A stretch of DNA of 64,000 bases from Xiphophorus maculatus (Eukaryota > Chordata > Actinopteri > Cyprinodontiformes > Poeciliidae), in assembly GCF_002775205.1 (NCBI RefSeq), contig NC_036464.1, positions 9,355,291 to 9,419,290 of the forward strand, read 5' to 3'. This document shows, piece after piece, positions 1 to 13,625 of this stretch. The notes under the pieces are model-generated. The model did not search any database and was not told where the DNA came from. It worked only from the letters and a program-made list of their open reading frames with translations. A program made the position numbers and the translations under genes. Numbering within the stretch: position 1 is the first letter of the stretch; the number at the start of each line of letters is the position of its first letter.

Positions 1-420
1 TCCAAAAAACCTACAGATGCAAAAAAAGTGGCTTAAAGACAACAAAGTTAATATTTTGGTGTGGCCATCACAAAGCCCTGATTTCAGTCCAATGAAGAAG
101 TTGTGAGTAGGGGTGAAAATGTGTGTGTGAGTGAGACAGCCTACAAACCTGACTGAGTTACGCCAATCCTGTCAGGAGGAATGGACCGAAACTCCAACAA
201 ACTATTGTGCGAAGCCAAAATAGCAGCAAAACAGCTCCACAGCATGTTTCTAGTTTCTATGTGGAAAGTAGCAACTGGCCGTTTATGACAAACCCGAGAC
301 TTGGTGTCTTCATTGTTGTTGAAAATCCCAACCAATTTCCCTTCATCTGTTAACAATTTGGAAAACTCAAGAAAAGTAGTTGTTCCAATTAAAGAATGAC
401 GCCAAACACATACCTAAGCT
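1..420 (+). mobile_element. 3' end of a decayed Tc1-like transposon
   Basis: Positions 1-230 read like the last part of a Tc1-like transposase gene, with GTGTGGCCATCACAAAGCCC, TGATTTCAGTCCAATG and TGTCAGGAGGAATGGACC. Several frame breaks and stops are present. The element continues off the left edge, and its exact right boundary is not visible. Confidence 0.6.
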
Positions 421-1387
421 GTGTTTTTGAATGGATAAAGCTAATTAACATTATGCTTCTGCAACCAAACAGGGTTAAGTTCATCAGATTTTGCCTAAAA
501 TCAGAGCTGAGACTGGAAACCAATCAGTTTGAATGAACATGATCAGCCCATGTATACAATTCTGAAACTTTGTGGATTTCAAAAAATCAGTCTGTTTCAA
601 CTTGTGCATTCCAATATATTGTTTTTAAAATTATCTTAAGTTTTATTACTTATTACTTTAACTTAAAATTGTAGAAAACAGTTCCAAAATTATTCACAAA
701 TAGAAACTACTTTAGCTGTTCCATTAAGGGGCATTAAAAAAGTCTTTTGAGGTTCAGGGACCATGAAGAATCTCTAAACTGATGGGTTTTATTTGAACTA
801 GCACAAAATAATTGGGGTAGCAGAACATGGTGCTCCAATAGTGAATTCACAGAAATGATCCAACTTAAAACAGTGATTTGCATGGCAGCTAATTTGTCTA
901 AAACATGTTTCCACCTGGTTGTATTTAGCATCTCTCTTTACTTAAAGTGCAAGCTCTGAATCTTTTCATTCGTATTGTGCTGTTTGTGGCTTTAACTGAA
1001 TCTCTATCATTTGCTGAATGAGGCTTGATTGTGTGTTGCATCTCAAACATTGGAAAGCACATCTTCCCATTGCCATTTGCTGTGGTTATTTCTGGCTCCC
1101 CCTCTCAAAGCGTTTATATAATGCTGAAGGAGATGCCAGCAATTTAGGTAAGCTGTTACTTGAGAAAAGTTCATTAATTATTAAAAGAAGAAAAGCATCT
1201 TTAATGTCTCCCTTTGCATGTCTCTTCTGTACATGCCGAAAATGTGTTTAATTTCACAGAGCCTATGTTGGAACATGGCAGGATATTTGATTGCTATACA
1301 CACATTTAAACAAACCTTCATATCCCATATAAAGAACTCCAGACTATTAATCAATGATCTTTTACACTGTAATATATGCATTTCTGC

Positions 1388-1645
1388 ACAGTGCTTTGTA
1401 AAAGTATTTTTTACCCTTTGAGATTTTCCACATTTTGACACATCATAACCACAAAGTTTTGTGGGAATTTTTTTTTATTGGATTTAAATCAGCACAAAAA
1501 AAGCACGTAGCTAAGAGGAAGGAAAAGGGTTCAATAATGAGATTTTTTTCTTTTTCAAAATAAAGACTTGTAAAATGTGGCATGCATTTATATTCAGTCC
1601 ATTTTGCTGCAATAACAGCAGCAAGTATTGTGGGCCAATTATCTC
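1388..1645. mobile_element. Tc1-like terminal repeat fragment or MITE
   Basis: Contains CCACATTTTGACACATCATA, ACCACAAAGTTTTGTGG and CATTTATATTCAGTCC, which resemble the terminal inverted repeats of a widespread fish Tc1-like family. It has no coding content. Confidence 0.45.
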
Positions 1646-4600
1646 CCCGCTTTGCACATTTCAAGACTGAAATGTTTGACAATTCCTTTTTGCTGAAAAC
1701 TCAAACTTAAACACTTGTCACAGACATACAATTGAATTTATTATGTGGACTTTGACTAGGCCACACCAACACACGGATATGCTTTTATGTAGTATATTAC
1801 ATACTCCTCCAGGGTTACCATAAGCCTTTTTCACCTCCACTGAAGTGCTGTTTTTATTCCGAGGTTAAAATAAACAGGTTGATTCAATTTAATAAGGTGA
1901 TGCCCTGTAAAAGACAAATGCTTGTACTGCATTTAATTTATGGGTAAATAAATTATAAAGAAAGCTGAATCTGAATTCATTTAACACTTTTTATCTTGGA
2001 AAACATGTTGAAAGCCATGTCTCATTTTCTAATTCATAATTATGCTGTACTTTGTTTTTAGCCTTAAAACTCCCAAATGAGTATGTGGTTGTAATATGAG
2101 AAAATGTTAAAAAGAGTTGAGGTACTATTAATATTTCAACAACACGCTGCATCTATCACAGCAGCACCAATCAATCGACATCCACCAGAACATTAAATAA
2201 GTGCTTTACTTGTGATCACACACAGACAGTGAATATATAATTTTATTTAATATTTAACACCTCTCCCTCTTTAGTGGTTTTCAGTGAGCACAAGTAACTG
2301 AACATGCCGTAAAAAAGCCTGATTACTGTCTTTATGCAGTCACATCCTGATGTGTGAAAAGCACACATTTCTGCTTTCTTGTTGTGGTTTCTAGTCAATC
2401 ATCAAAACAAAAAAAAATGGATAAACAATTTTCTATAAGCTATCCAAGAACACACCTTATATCTATTGTTAAGGTGTTTTACATGGCAGTTTACTTGCTT
2501 TGTTATGGTCACATTCTTTATTGACCGTGTCATTTAAAGTTAATCATCAGTCTGGATTTTGCAGAAAGCATTCGCTGCATAATTCGTCATGCACAGTTTT
2601 CATCAGTGTGGCTGGAACTGTTTGCCTAAAAGACAGAAATTAGCATTGCCATTCAGTAATTGTGTGCAACAGAAGATTTCTTTGCTGCAGAGAGGCCAAC
2701 TTACAACACTAATTAGCTAAAATGAGTCACTGTCTTGACAGCCATTCAAATGAATCCTGGCAGTAGCTTCTGCTTGTGTGATTACCCTAACCACTCTAAG
2801 CAACTCCTTGGCTTCTGGTGCAAGTCACTATGTCCAAAAACAAGAGAAACAACACACACACACAAAAAAAACCTGCTATGAGTTTTTAAAAATTCAACAC
2901 AGATTCTTTCATATCATATAAAATCTTTTGGATAACTGAGCTGGTGTTGATAGCTGACAATGCTGTCATGAATTATTTACCTGTTTATTCTCTTGTTACT
3001 TTCAAGGAACTGATGAGCTTGATTGCTTTTGCATTTCAGTATCTTGCCTGTCAGCCCTGTCTGAGTCTTTAGGGTTCTTCAGTGCTTCAGAGAATTGTTG
3101 CTGTAGCAACAAGTTGTAGAAAGTAAGTCAGTCCAGTGCACACTCAAAGACAGGTGAATGGAGTTTAGCCAAACAATAAAAAGCACTTGGATCTAGCTTA
3201 TCTCCATTTCTGAACAAACTTCTCAAAAAGGTTTAGATGTGGGTGCAGTATTCACACTGATTACATTTAGATTAGAAATCACTTAAGAATTAATGTAAAA
3301 ATGTAGCTGCACCCAGTGTCTCCATTCAGCTGTATCTCTTTTCTGTACAAAGCCACTAAGATATTGTTGCTGTTCCCTCTGTGTATGCTCAGGTATTTTG
3401 GTACCATAGAAACAATTCCTGTACCACTGCATTAGTGTTTAGCTGTGTTTCAGCAGAGCTGTTAGTGATGCTAACTGTGTACGCTTTGACATTTGTTCAC
3501 ACTGAAATTACTAATGGCCCAGAGCTGCTGTGTTTTTTTTCTGTCCTCTCAACCCTTAGCTGACCGTGGCAAATGGCCGCTCATTCTGAGCCTCGTTGCG
3601 ACAAAGGTTTCTCCAGTTAAAAGTTAGTCATTCTTTTCCACTGTCACCACATGCTTGGCCAGGATGATGGATTGCAATTCATGACTGCATGCAATCAGTT
3701 GGGACATTTTACATAGAAACCTTTTTATCACTTGACATTATAAGATCAGTTATGTTTACTGTGATATTTGGAGTGAATGTAATGATTCCGGACTGAACTG
3801 ATAACTGGATAGTATCACGTTTTCACAGTAAATATTAACATTTTTGATTAAAAAAAATACATTGAAAAATATATTTTTTGTATGGGACAAAATTTCAACC
3901 ATTTTCAATTTTAATTTCTTGTCCCTGTAAGATTGGTTTTAGCCTAACCATAAGATCTATTCCTTCGTAATATGTCCAAATCAATTAAGAAATTTGAATT
4001 AAGGGGATTTTATCAGTAAATGTATCTATTGGAGAGAATTATTTCACAACTTGTTTTTTTTGTTAGTCAAAAAAATATTCGGTCTTGAGTTGTTTAGGTT
4101 CCCTTTTCTTTCTGTAACTCTCCTCTGTATTATACTATTGACTTCACCTTCATTCCTCAAGAAAAGTAACAATAAGAAACTGCAATATGCATAGATAGTG
4201 TGACCCATGCTCTAGCGCGCACTGTATGTGTATTTATTGATTCACAGCTAAGGGTGGATACCACTGTTCCTTCCCACCAGGATTCATTATTTTCTGTTCC
4301 GAACTCCTGCTGGTTATGGTAATGTATCCTGAATTTCCATAACAAAATAGGCATCAAGGTAGGCAGAAAAATCACTTGAGCACAGCATGCAATTTAAATG
4401 TGCCATTTTGCCACCAATCATTCAGCACTGAAGTGCGGATGGTTACAGACAGGCATTCTCGTCATCTCTCAAAGGTGCTGCAGGGTAGGTGGTGGTAAGA
4501 AAAACAAAGTGAGGAGATTTGTTTGCATCGACTTGCATTTTAGCTCACATCACTCCTATGTGTTGTCCCTTTAACACCTTATATTCCTCTTGCACTGAAA

Positions 4601-6930
4601 GATTACTTATTCTCTTTGTCAGTAGGGGAAAACAATCCAGAGTGCTAAACTGTGGTGTTGATTTATTCTCCCAATCCAGAGCTATGAACTTCATTAATAA
4701 ATATGATTCATTTAGCATCATTTTTAAATTGCCCAGCCTGCTACAAAGGTGCTAACGGTTCAAACAAGCTGATTAACGTGACAACCAAAGTCACTTTTTA
4801 GGCTTTTCTTGTCACACAAAGCCACGGTTTCTCTGCAAGATCCGACCAACAAACACCTCACGTTGCAACATGCAGGGAGATTTTCTCATTCACTGCTAAT
4901 TGGCTGATTTATTCCTGTGTGTGGAGAGAAATAAAAATAAAGAAGCCGTGGATTAAACAAACTTGGGCAACAAAGTTGCGGAGCACGTCCGCAAGAAGGA
5001 GCTGCCTGGAATGAATCAGGCGTTGACATTAATGGAGGGAAGCCGGAGTGTCTGCAGACAGTCCACGCCACCCGTCTCTCTTGTCACAGAGCTAAACACC
5101 TCTCGTCACTGCTGACAACTTTTGCAATTGATTAAGTCAGTCTAGCTGACAAGAAGACACAAGGTCACAATTATGATGAATGCTCCACTGATTCCTTTGA
5201 TAATAGAGACTCTGGAGAGCGTTTCTTGAACCTCCTCTTATTAAATGGCAGTCAACATGCATTAATGTAGCATATTCACATACATCTTGGGAGAAATTAA
5301 TCTTTTAGAAGATTTGTTTTGATAAATTCCAAACATGCTGACAATTTTTTCCTCCTCGGCTCTTCCAAAGGAATACACTGCAGCAAATCAAACTGCGTGG
5401 ATTAGTTATTTCATTGATTCACACGTTATTTTTGATGACTGGTAAAAATTTAGAATGTAAGACCAAAAAAAGACATGCAAACAGTCACTGACAACCTTCA
5501 CATGGAGGGCACGTGAACAAAAAGATCATTTGGCTAAAAAACCAGTTGCTCACAGAGCGCTGTGTCCGAGCATAGAAATGGAAAGTTGGTTAGAAGGAAA
5601 AAGTAGACCAATGTCCTCTTTGCAGATAAAAGTAAACTTTACATTTCAGTTATGAATCAGGTCCAAGATTTCAGATTAAGAGTGGAGAGGCACAGAATCC
5701 AACCTGGTGAAGATCAGTTGTAAAATTTCCACAGGAAGTGAAGATGTATTCTGGTAATGTGTGTCTACTGTGCTATCAAGTTCAAAGTCAATGCACCTGC
5801 ATACCAGGACATTTTAGAGGACCTACAGTTTCACGGATTTGTTTAATGTCTTCCATATATGTTTATGTTTTGATGCTAGGTTATGTACTTAAGTAAAGAA
5901 TCAAAGTTAACAGGAAGAAAACACCTTTATGTGTCACTAATAAATCTGAGTTCACTTTTTTGACGATTTTCCAATTTACTGAGATGAACCTGATTCTGGG
6001 GTAGAAGTCATTTACTCCATTGTGCATCTAGCAGCTCACCAATCTATTAATGCAGCCTGTCATATATAGGCTCAGGTCCCTCAAACTTTCAGCATCTGCG
6101 CTCCTCTATATCTCCCATCTCTCCAGCTCTTCACGGCTCAATACACCCAGCTCTAATATATATGACCGATCCTTTCAGAAGCCAATTCAAAAGCTAACCA
6201 CCACATTCCGGACTTCTATCAGGCCCTGATAACGTGAGGTTTGACCATCTGTCAGCTCCTAGGCTGTTGGCTATAAACTTCATGCTCCGTCTTTTTATTC
6301 ATCTGTTTCTTGGAGGAGAGATGCAGTCGGCGCCTGAGAGCCCGGGGCAGCATCAGAGATGAGAGAGAAATCAATTACCGCCTTCGCCTCTGCCTAAAAC
6401 AAGCCGTGTCGAGGAGCATCTACAAAAAGGAGGACAAAAAGGGGGCTGGTGGCCCCTCAAACCAAAACCCTCAAGAGACAGGGTAGAGAGCATCCTGTCA
6501 CAAGCTCTGACACATAGCCATCAATGCCTGCAGTGCAAAATAGGCTCCTGTCACACCTCAGAATGGGCCACTTCATGAGCAATCAGGCCAAGATCTGTGA
6601 TTGATGACCAAAAGTGAAACATGAGGCAAGACAGCAGAGAAACAGCAGAGACAGTTTGGTGAAACCAGGCAGAGTTAACAAATACAGTACAATTTTACAG
6701 CAAGAAGCTAAATAAAAACTTATATAGCATATAAAACAAGTTTTAGATTTTGACACAACATCCTTAAAATTCAACATATTTTCTTGGGTTTTTAAGTGAG
6801 AGACCAAAACAAAGAGAATAAATAATAAATTAAGAAATTATATATATATATTTAAACACACTTTACGAATAAAAATACAATGTAGTTTGCCTTTCAATTT
6901 GAACAACTCACGAATGTATTATCTGACAAT
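1646..6930. other. Gene-free stretch with possible conserved non-coding blocks
   Basis: No exon with a convincing splice context or family similarity was found. Two sub-blocks (about 4880-5300 and 6060-6480) are less AT-rich, low in simple repeats and contain homeodomain-like ATTA/TAAT words. They look more like conserved non-coding DNA than decayed repeats. This is only a visual impression. Confidence 0.3.
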
Positions 6931-6939
6931 GAGATATCC

Positions 6940-8140
6940 CACAAGCTCAAACCTACCAAGTCATGGCAATCCATCTAACTGACAGCCCAGTCTAGGACAT
7001 CATTAGAAAATCAACCAAGAGACCCATGAAAACCAATTAGGAGCTACAAAGATCCACAGCTCAGGTGGGAGAATCTGTTCACAGGACAGCAATTTGTCAG
7101 GAATTAACAAATCCAGCCTTAGAAAAACAGTGACTGCAGAGAAAATGCTCTGTTTGCAATTTGCCACCAGCAAATGGTGGTGTAGAGGACCAGCATATGA
7201 AAGAAGGCTTTCTGGTCAGAAAAGATAAGACGTTAACTTTTTGGCTAACATAAACAACATAGTGTGGTGGAAAACCAACAATCTACATTGCCTCCAACAT
7301 ATCATCCCTAGAATAGCTTGGTGGCGGCAGCAGCTTAAGCAGGGACAAGTTTCAGACATCATGGAAAGGTGTATGGTGATATGTCCAGCCTCTCCACACA
7401 TCTTCTGCTTCTGTGTACATTTGCAAACAGGGAAACACCACAAATGCACAAGTTAAATGCACACACAAGGAGAATAAAGCAGAAATCTTCAATATTTCCA
7501 ACTTGTAATGAATTTGGGGAAGAAATGAGATTTGGTTAATCTGCCTGCTGCTATTTTAATCTTTATTTTTTCTATTAATATTGCTTGCATTGTGTAGTAA
7601 TTCTATTTTATTTTTGTTTTGTCATGGTTGTTGTTATTTCTTTCCCCCTCCCCCCAACTCCTTATGTTCTTTCCTTGTAACTCTTTATGAGTGTCTGGCT
7701 TATCAAATCCACCTCTGACACTTCAAGGCAACCAGATTCACCATCCTGTTCGCCTAAGCTGCCAGGACAGGACAAAAGAGGGAGAAATACAGGGCAATCT
7801 TGAAAAACTTGAGAATGGGGCTGTAGTTCACATTCCAGCAGGACATTAACATTGAACATGCAGCCAGACCTAAAATGCATCGGTATAGTTTAGAAAATAT
7901 TTATGCTAGAAGAAGAAAGAAAGAAATCAAAATGAGAACCTGTGGCAAAATGTACAGATACTCTCCTCTTACTAGACTAGGCTAAAGTTATTTTTGGAAA
8001 AAAGAAAGGGGAAATTTTCAGTCTTGAGATGTGCAGAGCTGATAGAGATATACCCCACAAGGCTTGCAGCTCCAGGTGCAGCAGATATTACAATATTAAA
8101 GCAGATGGGCTGAATGCATATTTGTAAAAAAATAAACAAA
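6940..8140 (+). mobile_element. Decayed Tc1-like transposon, plus orientation
   Basis: Successive segments match a Tc1-like element in order: CCACAGCTCAGGTGGGAGAA near 7057, TTCTGGTCAGAAAAGATAAG near 7210, AGTGTGGTGGAAAACCAACA near 7261, ACAGGGCAATCTTGAAAAAC near 7789, then GATGTGCAGAGCTGATAGAG near 8026. Many indels and stops break the transposase frame, and an unrelated insertion sits near 7450-7780. It is inactive. Confidence 0.75.
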
Positions 8141-8370
8141 AATCTATTTCCATCCACCAACAATGTGGCTATTATTCTACGAGAAATATTTGATGAGCAC
8201 ATTGCTACAATCCATCTATTTTCATTCTGAACCAAGAACAGATTGTTTTTGTGACAATTGTTTCTTGTGCGAGTGATAATGACACATATTGTCAAACATG
8301 TTATCAGGGTCTGTCATTTTATTTGTCAGAAAGCAACTTCTTTTTTTTACGTGATATGAAACCTGTCATG

Positions 8371-8391
8371 TCTCTCTCTCTCTCTCTCTCT
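8371..8391. repeat. (TC)n microsatellite
   Basis: About ten TC dinucleotide units. Confidence 0.9.
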
Positions 8392-8399
8392 GAGCTGCA

Positions 8400-11300
8400 G
8401 GTGAGGCAACAGGAGTTAACTGAAAGCTATTAGCATGAAAAATAACTTGAAATCACTAATTATGTTCTGCTGGAAGACTCAAAACGACTTTAGGCTGTCA
8501 CCATGTATTAAAACTGTTTTTCTCCCAAAAAGATAATCCCATGAGACGTAATTTCAAGCAAGTGATTATAAATGCAAAAAAAATAAATAAATCTTGATTT
8601 ACAGAGTAAATCTCCATATTTTATAGTGATTTTACAGAGTAATTATTTACTATATATAATAAGTGACAGGAAGCTTGTGTCAGAGTCCAGCAGAGCTGTC
8701 CTCACAAGAGTCCAGCCACTGAGATACAAACTAAACGGCACACTGCTTTATTTTCTCCAAATTTTTGATTCAAAGCAGCTGGTGTGGCTAGAGACAAAAA
8801 CACAGCATCTGGCAGGGGAGACTGCAGACCTCTTGCTGCTGTGTGCATCTGCCCGACTTACTTTGTATCCATGGAATGGCGTGGAAGTGAGTGCTTTTGG
8901 GGTCCACAGAGAAGAGATGTGTCACAAATCATTGCTTCCACCCACGTGCTGAGGACAGGGTTCCCATCAGCTTAGAGTGATTAAGAGCATGACAGAAGCT
9001 CTGATTTTGGGAAGCCTGAGAATGAAGCCATTGGAGAGGACCAGAGAGGGGACAAGGCAGAGCATAGTGGAGGGGTGGCAGTGCGGAGGAGAAGCCCAGC
9101 TGGCGGCTGCCTCTAATTGGCCTGAGCAGGTTTCCATGGCTGGCCAGACCCATATGCGATGTGGCTTCTAAAGAGAGAGAGGGCCACAAGCAAAGTATCA
9201 GGGCAGGCCGGGCTGTGGGGATGGAAAGTTGGGTAGGCGGGAGAGATTCTGGTCACACACCAGTCATCGCAGCCTCTTTGTGTCTGGGGTCGGGGAGCCA
9301 GCTGTCACCCCTTGACAGCAGCAAAGGCACTCCACCGTGTGCACTGATAACTCGGGCTCAGTGAGAACACAAAACAGAAGCATGACAAAACACTTTGGAA
9401 ACAACTGCTTTAATCAAAGCACTCCGTAAGGGAGTGAATGATTGGGCCAGAACATGAAAGACAGAAAGGGGGCTTGACTAGGAGAACTGAGGGGGTTGAA
9501 TGAGCTGCAGTGTTCCCACTGGATATTTACTGCGTGCCATTGGAAACAATCAAAAGTGATTAAAACGAAGGTGAGCTGACAAGGGGAGTCTGGATTCCCC
9601 ATGCTACCCCCACTCTACCCATACCACTCCTCTACCCCTACGCCCCTGTTATTCGGGAGTGCTAGTGCGTGTCGTGCTCAGGGGGTGAATCGATTCACTT
9701 CACACTGTCGGCAACATTAATTAATGATCTGTTCTCTGTATTGTGAAGCGACTGCTTGTCAAGCTATGGTTCCTGTCTAACTTCACTCCATCTCTACTCA
9801 CATCCCTGTGTATATTTTACAAAGACATAACCACAAAAACAGGACGCACACTTAAACATAAGCGCTGACACAAACAGGCCATGTACCAATAAGGATTATA
9901 TTATTGAAACATAATACATTTATGCAATTGCGGCAAACATAAATTCTCGGAGCGTCATTCATAACCCTTTATTTTTATTTATTTGTTCCCTTTACAACCT
10001 ACCAGATGTCTGGAGGGCAGAGCACAATCCTGTTTACAAGAGGAGAGGAAAAAGAATAGGGAAGTCAGACCTGATCTACAGTATAGCTCACTGCTGCCCC
10101 CTACTGTAATAACAAAGCCTATAGAAATCCAAGAAGCTGAAAAACTGACAAAAAACACAACCATTTAAATACTTTTTAGTGCTGTTAAGACTTCAGGTTT
10201 GCCGTCTTTATGCATAAAATTGCCAAAAATATTTTATCACAGAGAACATAATGTATTGTAGTCCGCAGCCTTTTAATTTAGACCAATTAGTTTTTGGTTC
10301 TGGGTTGTCCACTACTTCGGTGCCACTCCACCATGGGGTGGCTCAAATAAATAAATATGTTTTTCTTTTATTTATTCTAAACGCTAGTAGGGATTTAACT
10401 ACACAAAAACATAGTTTCATAATTAGTGCGTGTAATTTCATAATGGCTTTGTTCAAATGTGTTGAAACTATACTTACAGGGCTGTTACATGCTAAGTTTT
10501 ATTGCAATGAGTATTCAGATTGTTGTGTTTTCACCAGACAGGATGATGTATGTTGTTTTGATTAGCATTACTGTAAAATGCTTTGAGACATTTGCTATTA
10601 AAGTAAATAGAACTGATAATGCAAATCTTTCAGTTTTATTGATTCAATCTACTACGCATTCCTCTGATTTATTTACATTCACGTTGTGCTATGCATCTAA
10701 AAACTGAAAAAAACAGAATGAGGCATTCTTGTCCTGATGTGAAATATGAAATGTCAACCTAATTATGTACTTTAAATTAGCTTACACCATGAAAAATATT
10801 CCCATCAAACAGTAAATTAAGCAGATCAATCTTTTCTTAGTTCTTAATTGATACATGAAAAGTTATAATTAAATGGATTTCATGCCAAAAGTGGTTTATT
10901 TGCAACAATATTGAAGGGATGAGGTACTGGTGGCTAGAGGGCACAATAGGAGAAGCTTCCTAGGTTATAAAATATGAAAATAAATAAATACTGGTTTGTA
11001 TAAAGTCATCTCATTTGACTCAGATATCCGATACTTCTTGATCATATTTATACTTTACTATTCTTTAAAGAATAGAGATTTTTACCTTATAACTATATTT
11101 ACCTCAAAATTATAAGATACCCATGTCAAAGGTAGAAGATATTTCTCAAAATGTTGATTGAATTATCTTGGTGTTACTCATTCTTTTATTTCCATCAGAG
11201 TGGCACAAATGGGTTTCCATATACTTATACTGTCAAATAAATCTTCCAAATTTTTCAAACTATGATTCAAGCTGCTTAATTAAGTATGAAGCAGTTTTAT

Positions 11301-13370
11301 CATATTATATTCATGCCCACTCCCACTGACAGGTTTGGTTAGGAGAGGAGGAAGAAGAATAGAAGTGACTGCAGGGAGTCTCCGGGGGGCTGAAAGAGAC
11401 AGTAAACTAAACCACGAGAAAATCCAGATCACCTTGAATTTGCATAAACAGTCTTCAAACGGCTGCACAGAGGGTATAAGTGTTAGCCGTCTGTGCCTGA
11501 ATATCTTCCCAGCCGTGGATTAGTATCGAGTTCACTCAGGTCATTTAACACTTAAGACAGTCTCCAGGGAACCTATTCATGTTGGACAAATTGTTTTGCC
11601 TTTACGGCAGCTCCGCGCTGCGCCGGGGTGTTAGTGGAGTTCTAAGAAGTAATTTGCCGCCTGCAGTGCGGGACACTTTGCACCCTATTCCTTCTGTTCA
11701 GATGGCCGTGCTATATCAAAAACACAAAAATGGCAGCAGGAGCAATACCCGCGCCAATTACATGAAAACCGTCAGCGGCTGGGTTAAGGTTCCAGTGAGG
11801 GGCTCGAGACACCAGGGAATAATGAGCGAATGCTTTTCCGTTTTCTTCTTTTCACTTTAAGCCAAACAGACATCTCAGAGCACATATGAAAAGTGGAACA
11901 CAGATCTTAATGATCCTGTGAAATATGAAAACTTTGCAGAAGTGGACATACCTTGTCAAGTTGTCAAAGAAATCAGGAACGTATTGGGAAAAAATTGCCT
12001 GTGTATCTTAGGCAACAAAAAGCAATTTCCCCAACTGTATGTCAGTTAAATCTGGCATTGTGACATCGCAGAGAGCAAGAAAAATGAATCTCTACTGCGT
12101 CCTACCAAGAGGGATTCGCTGGGTGCAAACATGCCTCCTGTTTTACACAAAATATAGATCTGCAAAGGATGTCTGCCTGGGTAGAAAACCATTGTTGTTC
12201 TCCCAAGGATCCTTAAATTTGAATTGCATCAGGTGAGCCAACAATACTTCTGATCCAAAGGAGTGATCATTATCCCTGCAGAAAAACATTTGGAACGAAA
12301 TGCATCCCCAACTGACTACAGCATGACTGTAAAATAGATTTGTTGCTAACTAATTATGCATTTCCCATGCAATTTATAACACAGCAATGCCTCCAGTAAC
12401 ACTTAACTTCTGGAGCTTGATTAATGGCACCGTGCTGGAAGCTGGGAGCCCAGAAATAGTAGGTGTGGGGAAGGAGACTCACATTGCCAGCATCAGCACT
12501 CTGGATCGACTCCTTCTGTCACCCGCTCTCCCCACTTCCCATAAAACTAAAATGAGGCAGGTTTGGAAAACAGCCTTGTCCGGTTTGTCAGGGAGTGGGA
12601 CTTGTCGTAAATATCATGTTTGTCGAGCCCCAGAGGAGAAAGCTGTGGTGATAGCGCTCATCATCGCCATAGCACCTCGTCTGCTGGTGCCAGCCACACC
12701 GAGTGCAAATGATTGTTTCAGATAGCGATAATTCGTTGCAGTGTAAGGTGATGGTCTGAAGCTTCAATGAATGACAATGCTGAATCAAATCAGCACAGCT
12801 CTGATAGGGTGAATGATCAATACCATTACCATCAATTATAACTGGAGATTGTTTGGATACAGAATTTCTAATAATTTACCTGTTCGTCATTGGAGGGAAG
12901 TTGCTGCATGAAAAGCATAGGATCCGCTTTTGTGATTCATTATCCCATAACCCATTTCTGTTGGCACTGTAAGTAGCTTACTCATCTCCATTGTTAACAT
13001 GTGCCATTATCATTTGTTTCAATTACAAGCCTTTATGAGCAGTGATTTATCAATGCTGTTGCCATTCGCCGACTGATTATTTGATGACCCTCTTTTCTTC
13101 CCCACAGATCAGTAATGCTTTGTTTTTATCTCACCAAAGCAGGAAGCTGAGGCACAGTGCATTCAAGCCATTTGTAAGTCTTTAGTTAATAATCGTACAA
13201 TTATTAACTAATCATGAGGGACCAGACAGAAAATTAGCCACTTGGCTACAATCTCATTCATTTACATTTCATTAATATGCATTGCATCATTTCTAAACTA
13301 TTGTCAAAACAAATATATAGGCTACTAATTTAAAATGTAATCTGTATATATCTTAGACTTATTTGTTTTT
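8400..13370. other. Gene-free stretch with candidate conserved non-coding elements
   Basis: No exon could be supported. The blocks at about 8960-9360, 11560-12240 and 12340-13230 are balanced in composition. The last is rich in ATTA, TGATTTAT and CAATTA words and contains an imperfection-free 12-bp inverted repeat (13182-13193 with 13200-13211). Such blocks in a gene desert often prove to be developmental enhancers. Nothing here shows that directly. Confidence 0.3.
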
Positions 13371-13625
13371 TGAGATTACAACCACAAACTTCAGTGTATT
13401 TCATTAGGATTTTATGTGATAGATGAAAACAACAAATAAAACCTATAAAATGTTTTGAAAAAGTGTGGTATGTATTTGTATCTAGCCCTTTATAAAATAG
13501 ATTGTTGTGCCCATTCAGGCTGCATGAAGCCTAAACAGTGTCTAAACAGCTATTTTTTAAATTCTTTCCACAGATTCTGAATCGAATTTTGGTCCGACAC
13601 AGAAAAAGAGCAAACCAAAACACCA
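13365..13625. mobile_element. Tc1-like terminal fragment
   Basis: ACAACCACAAACTTCAGTGT followed by ATTTTATGTGATAGATG and GAAAAAGTGTGGTATG matches the end of the same Tc1-like family seen elsewhere in the window. It is short and non-coding. Confidence 0.55.

Noticed and set aside
9161-9602. Open frames in the GC-richer block near 9.2 kb
   Set aside because: Several frames on both strands are equally open, which reflects composition. No domain or splice pattern was found.
10251-10707. Overlapping plus-strand open frames of 104 and 82 codons
   Set aside because: They are low-complexity, Cys/Phe-rich translations of AT-rich DNA with no splice context or similarity.
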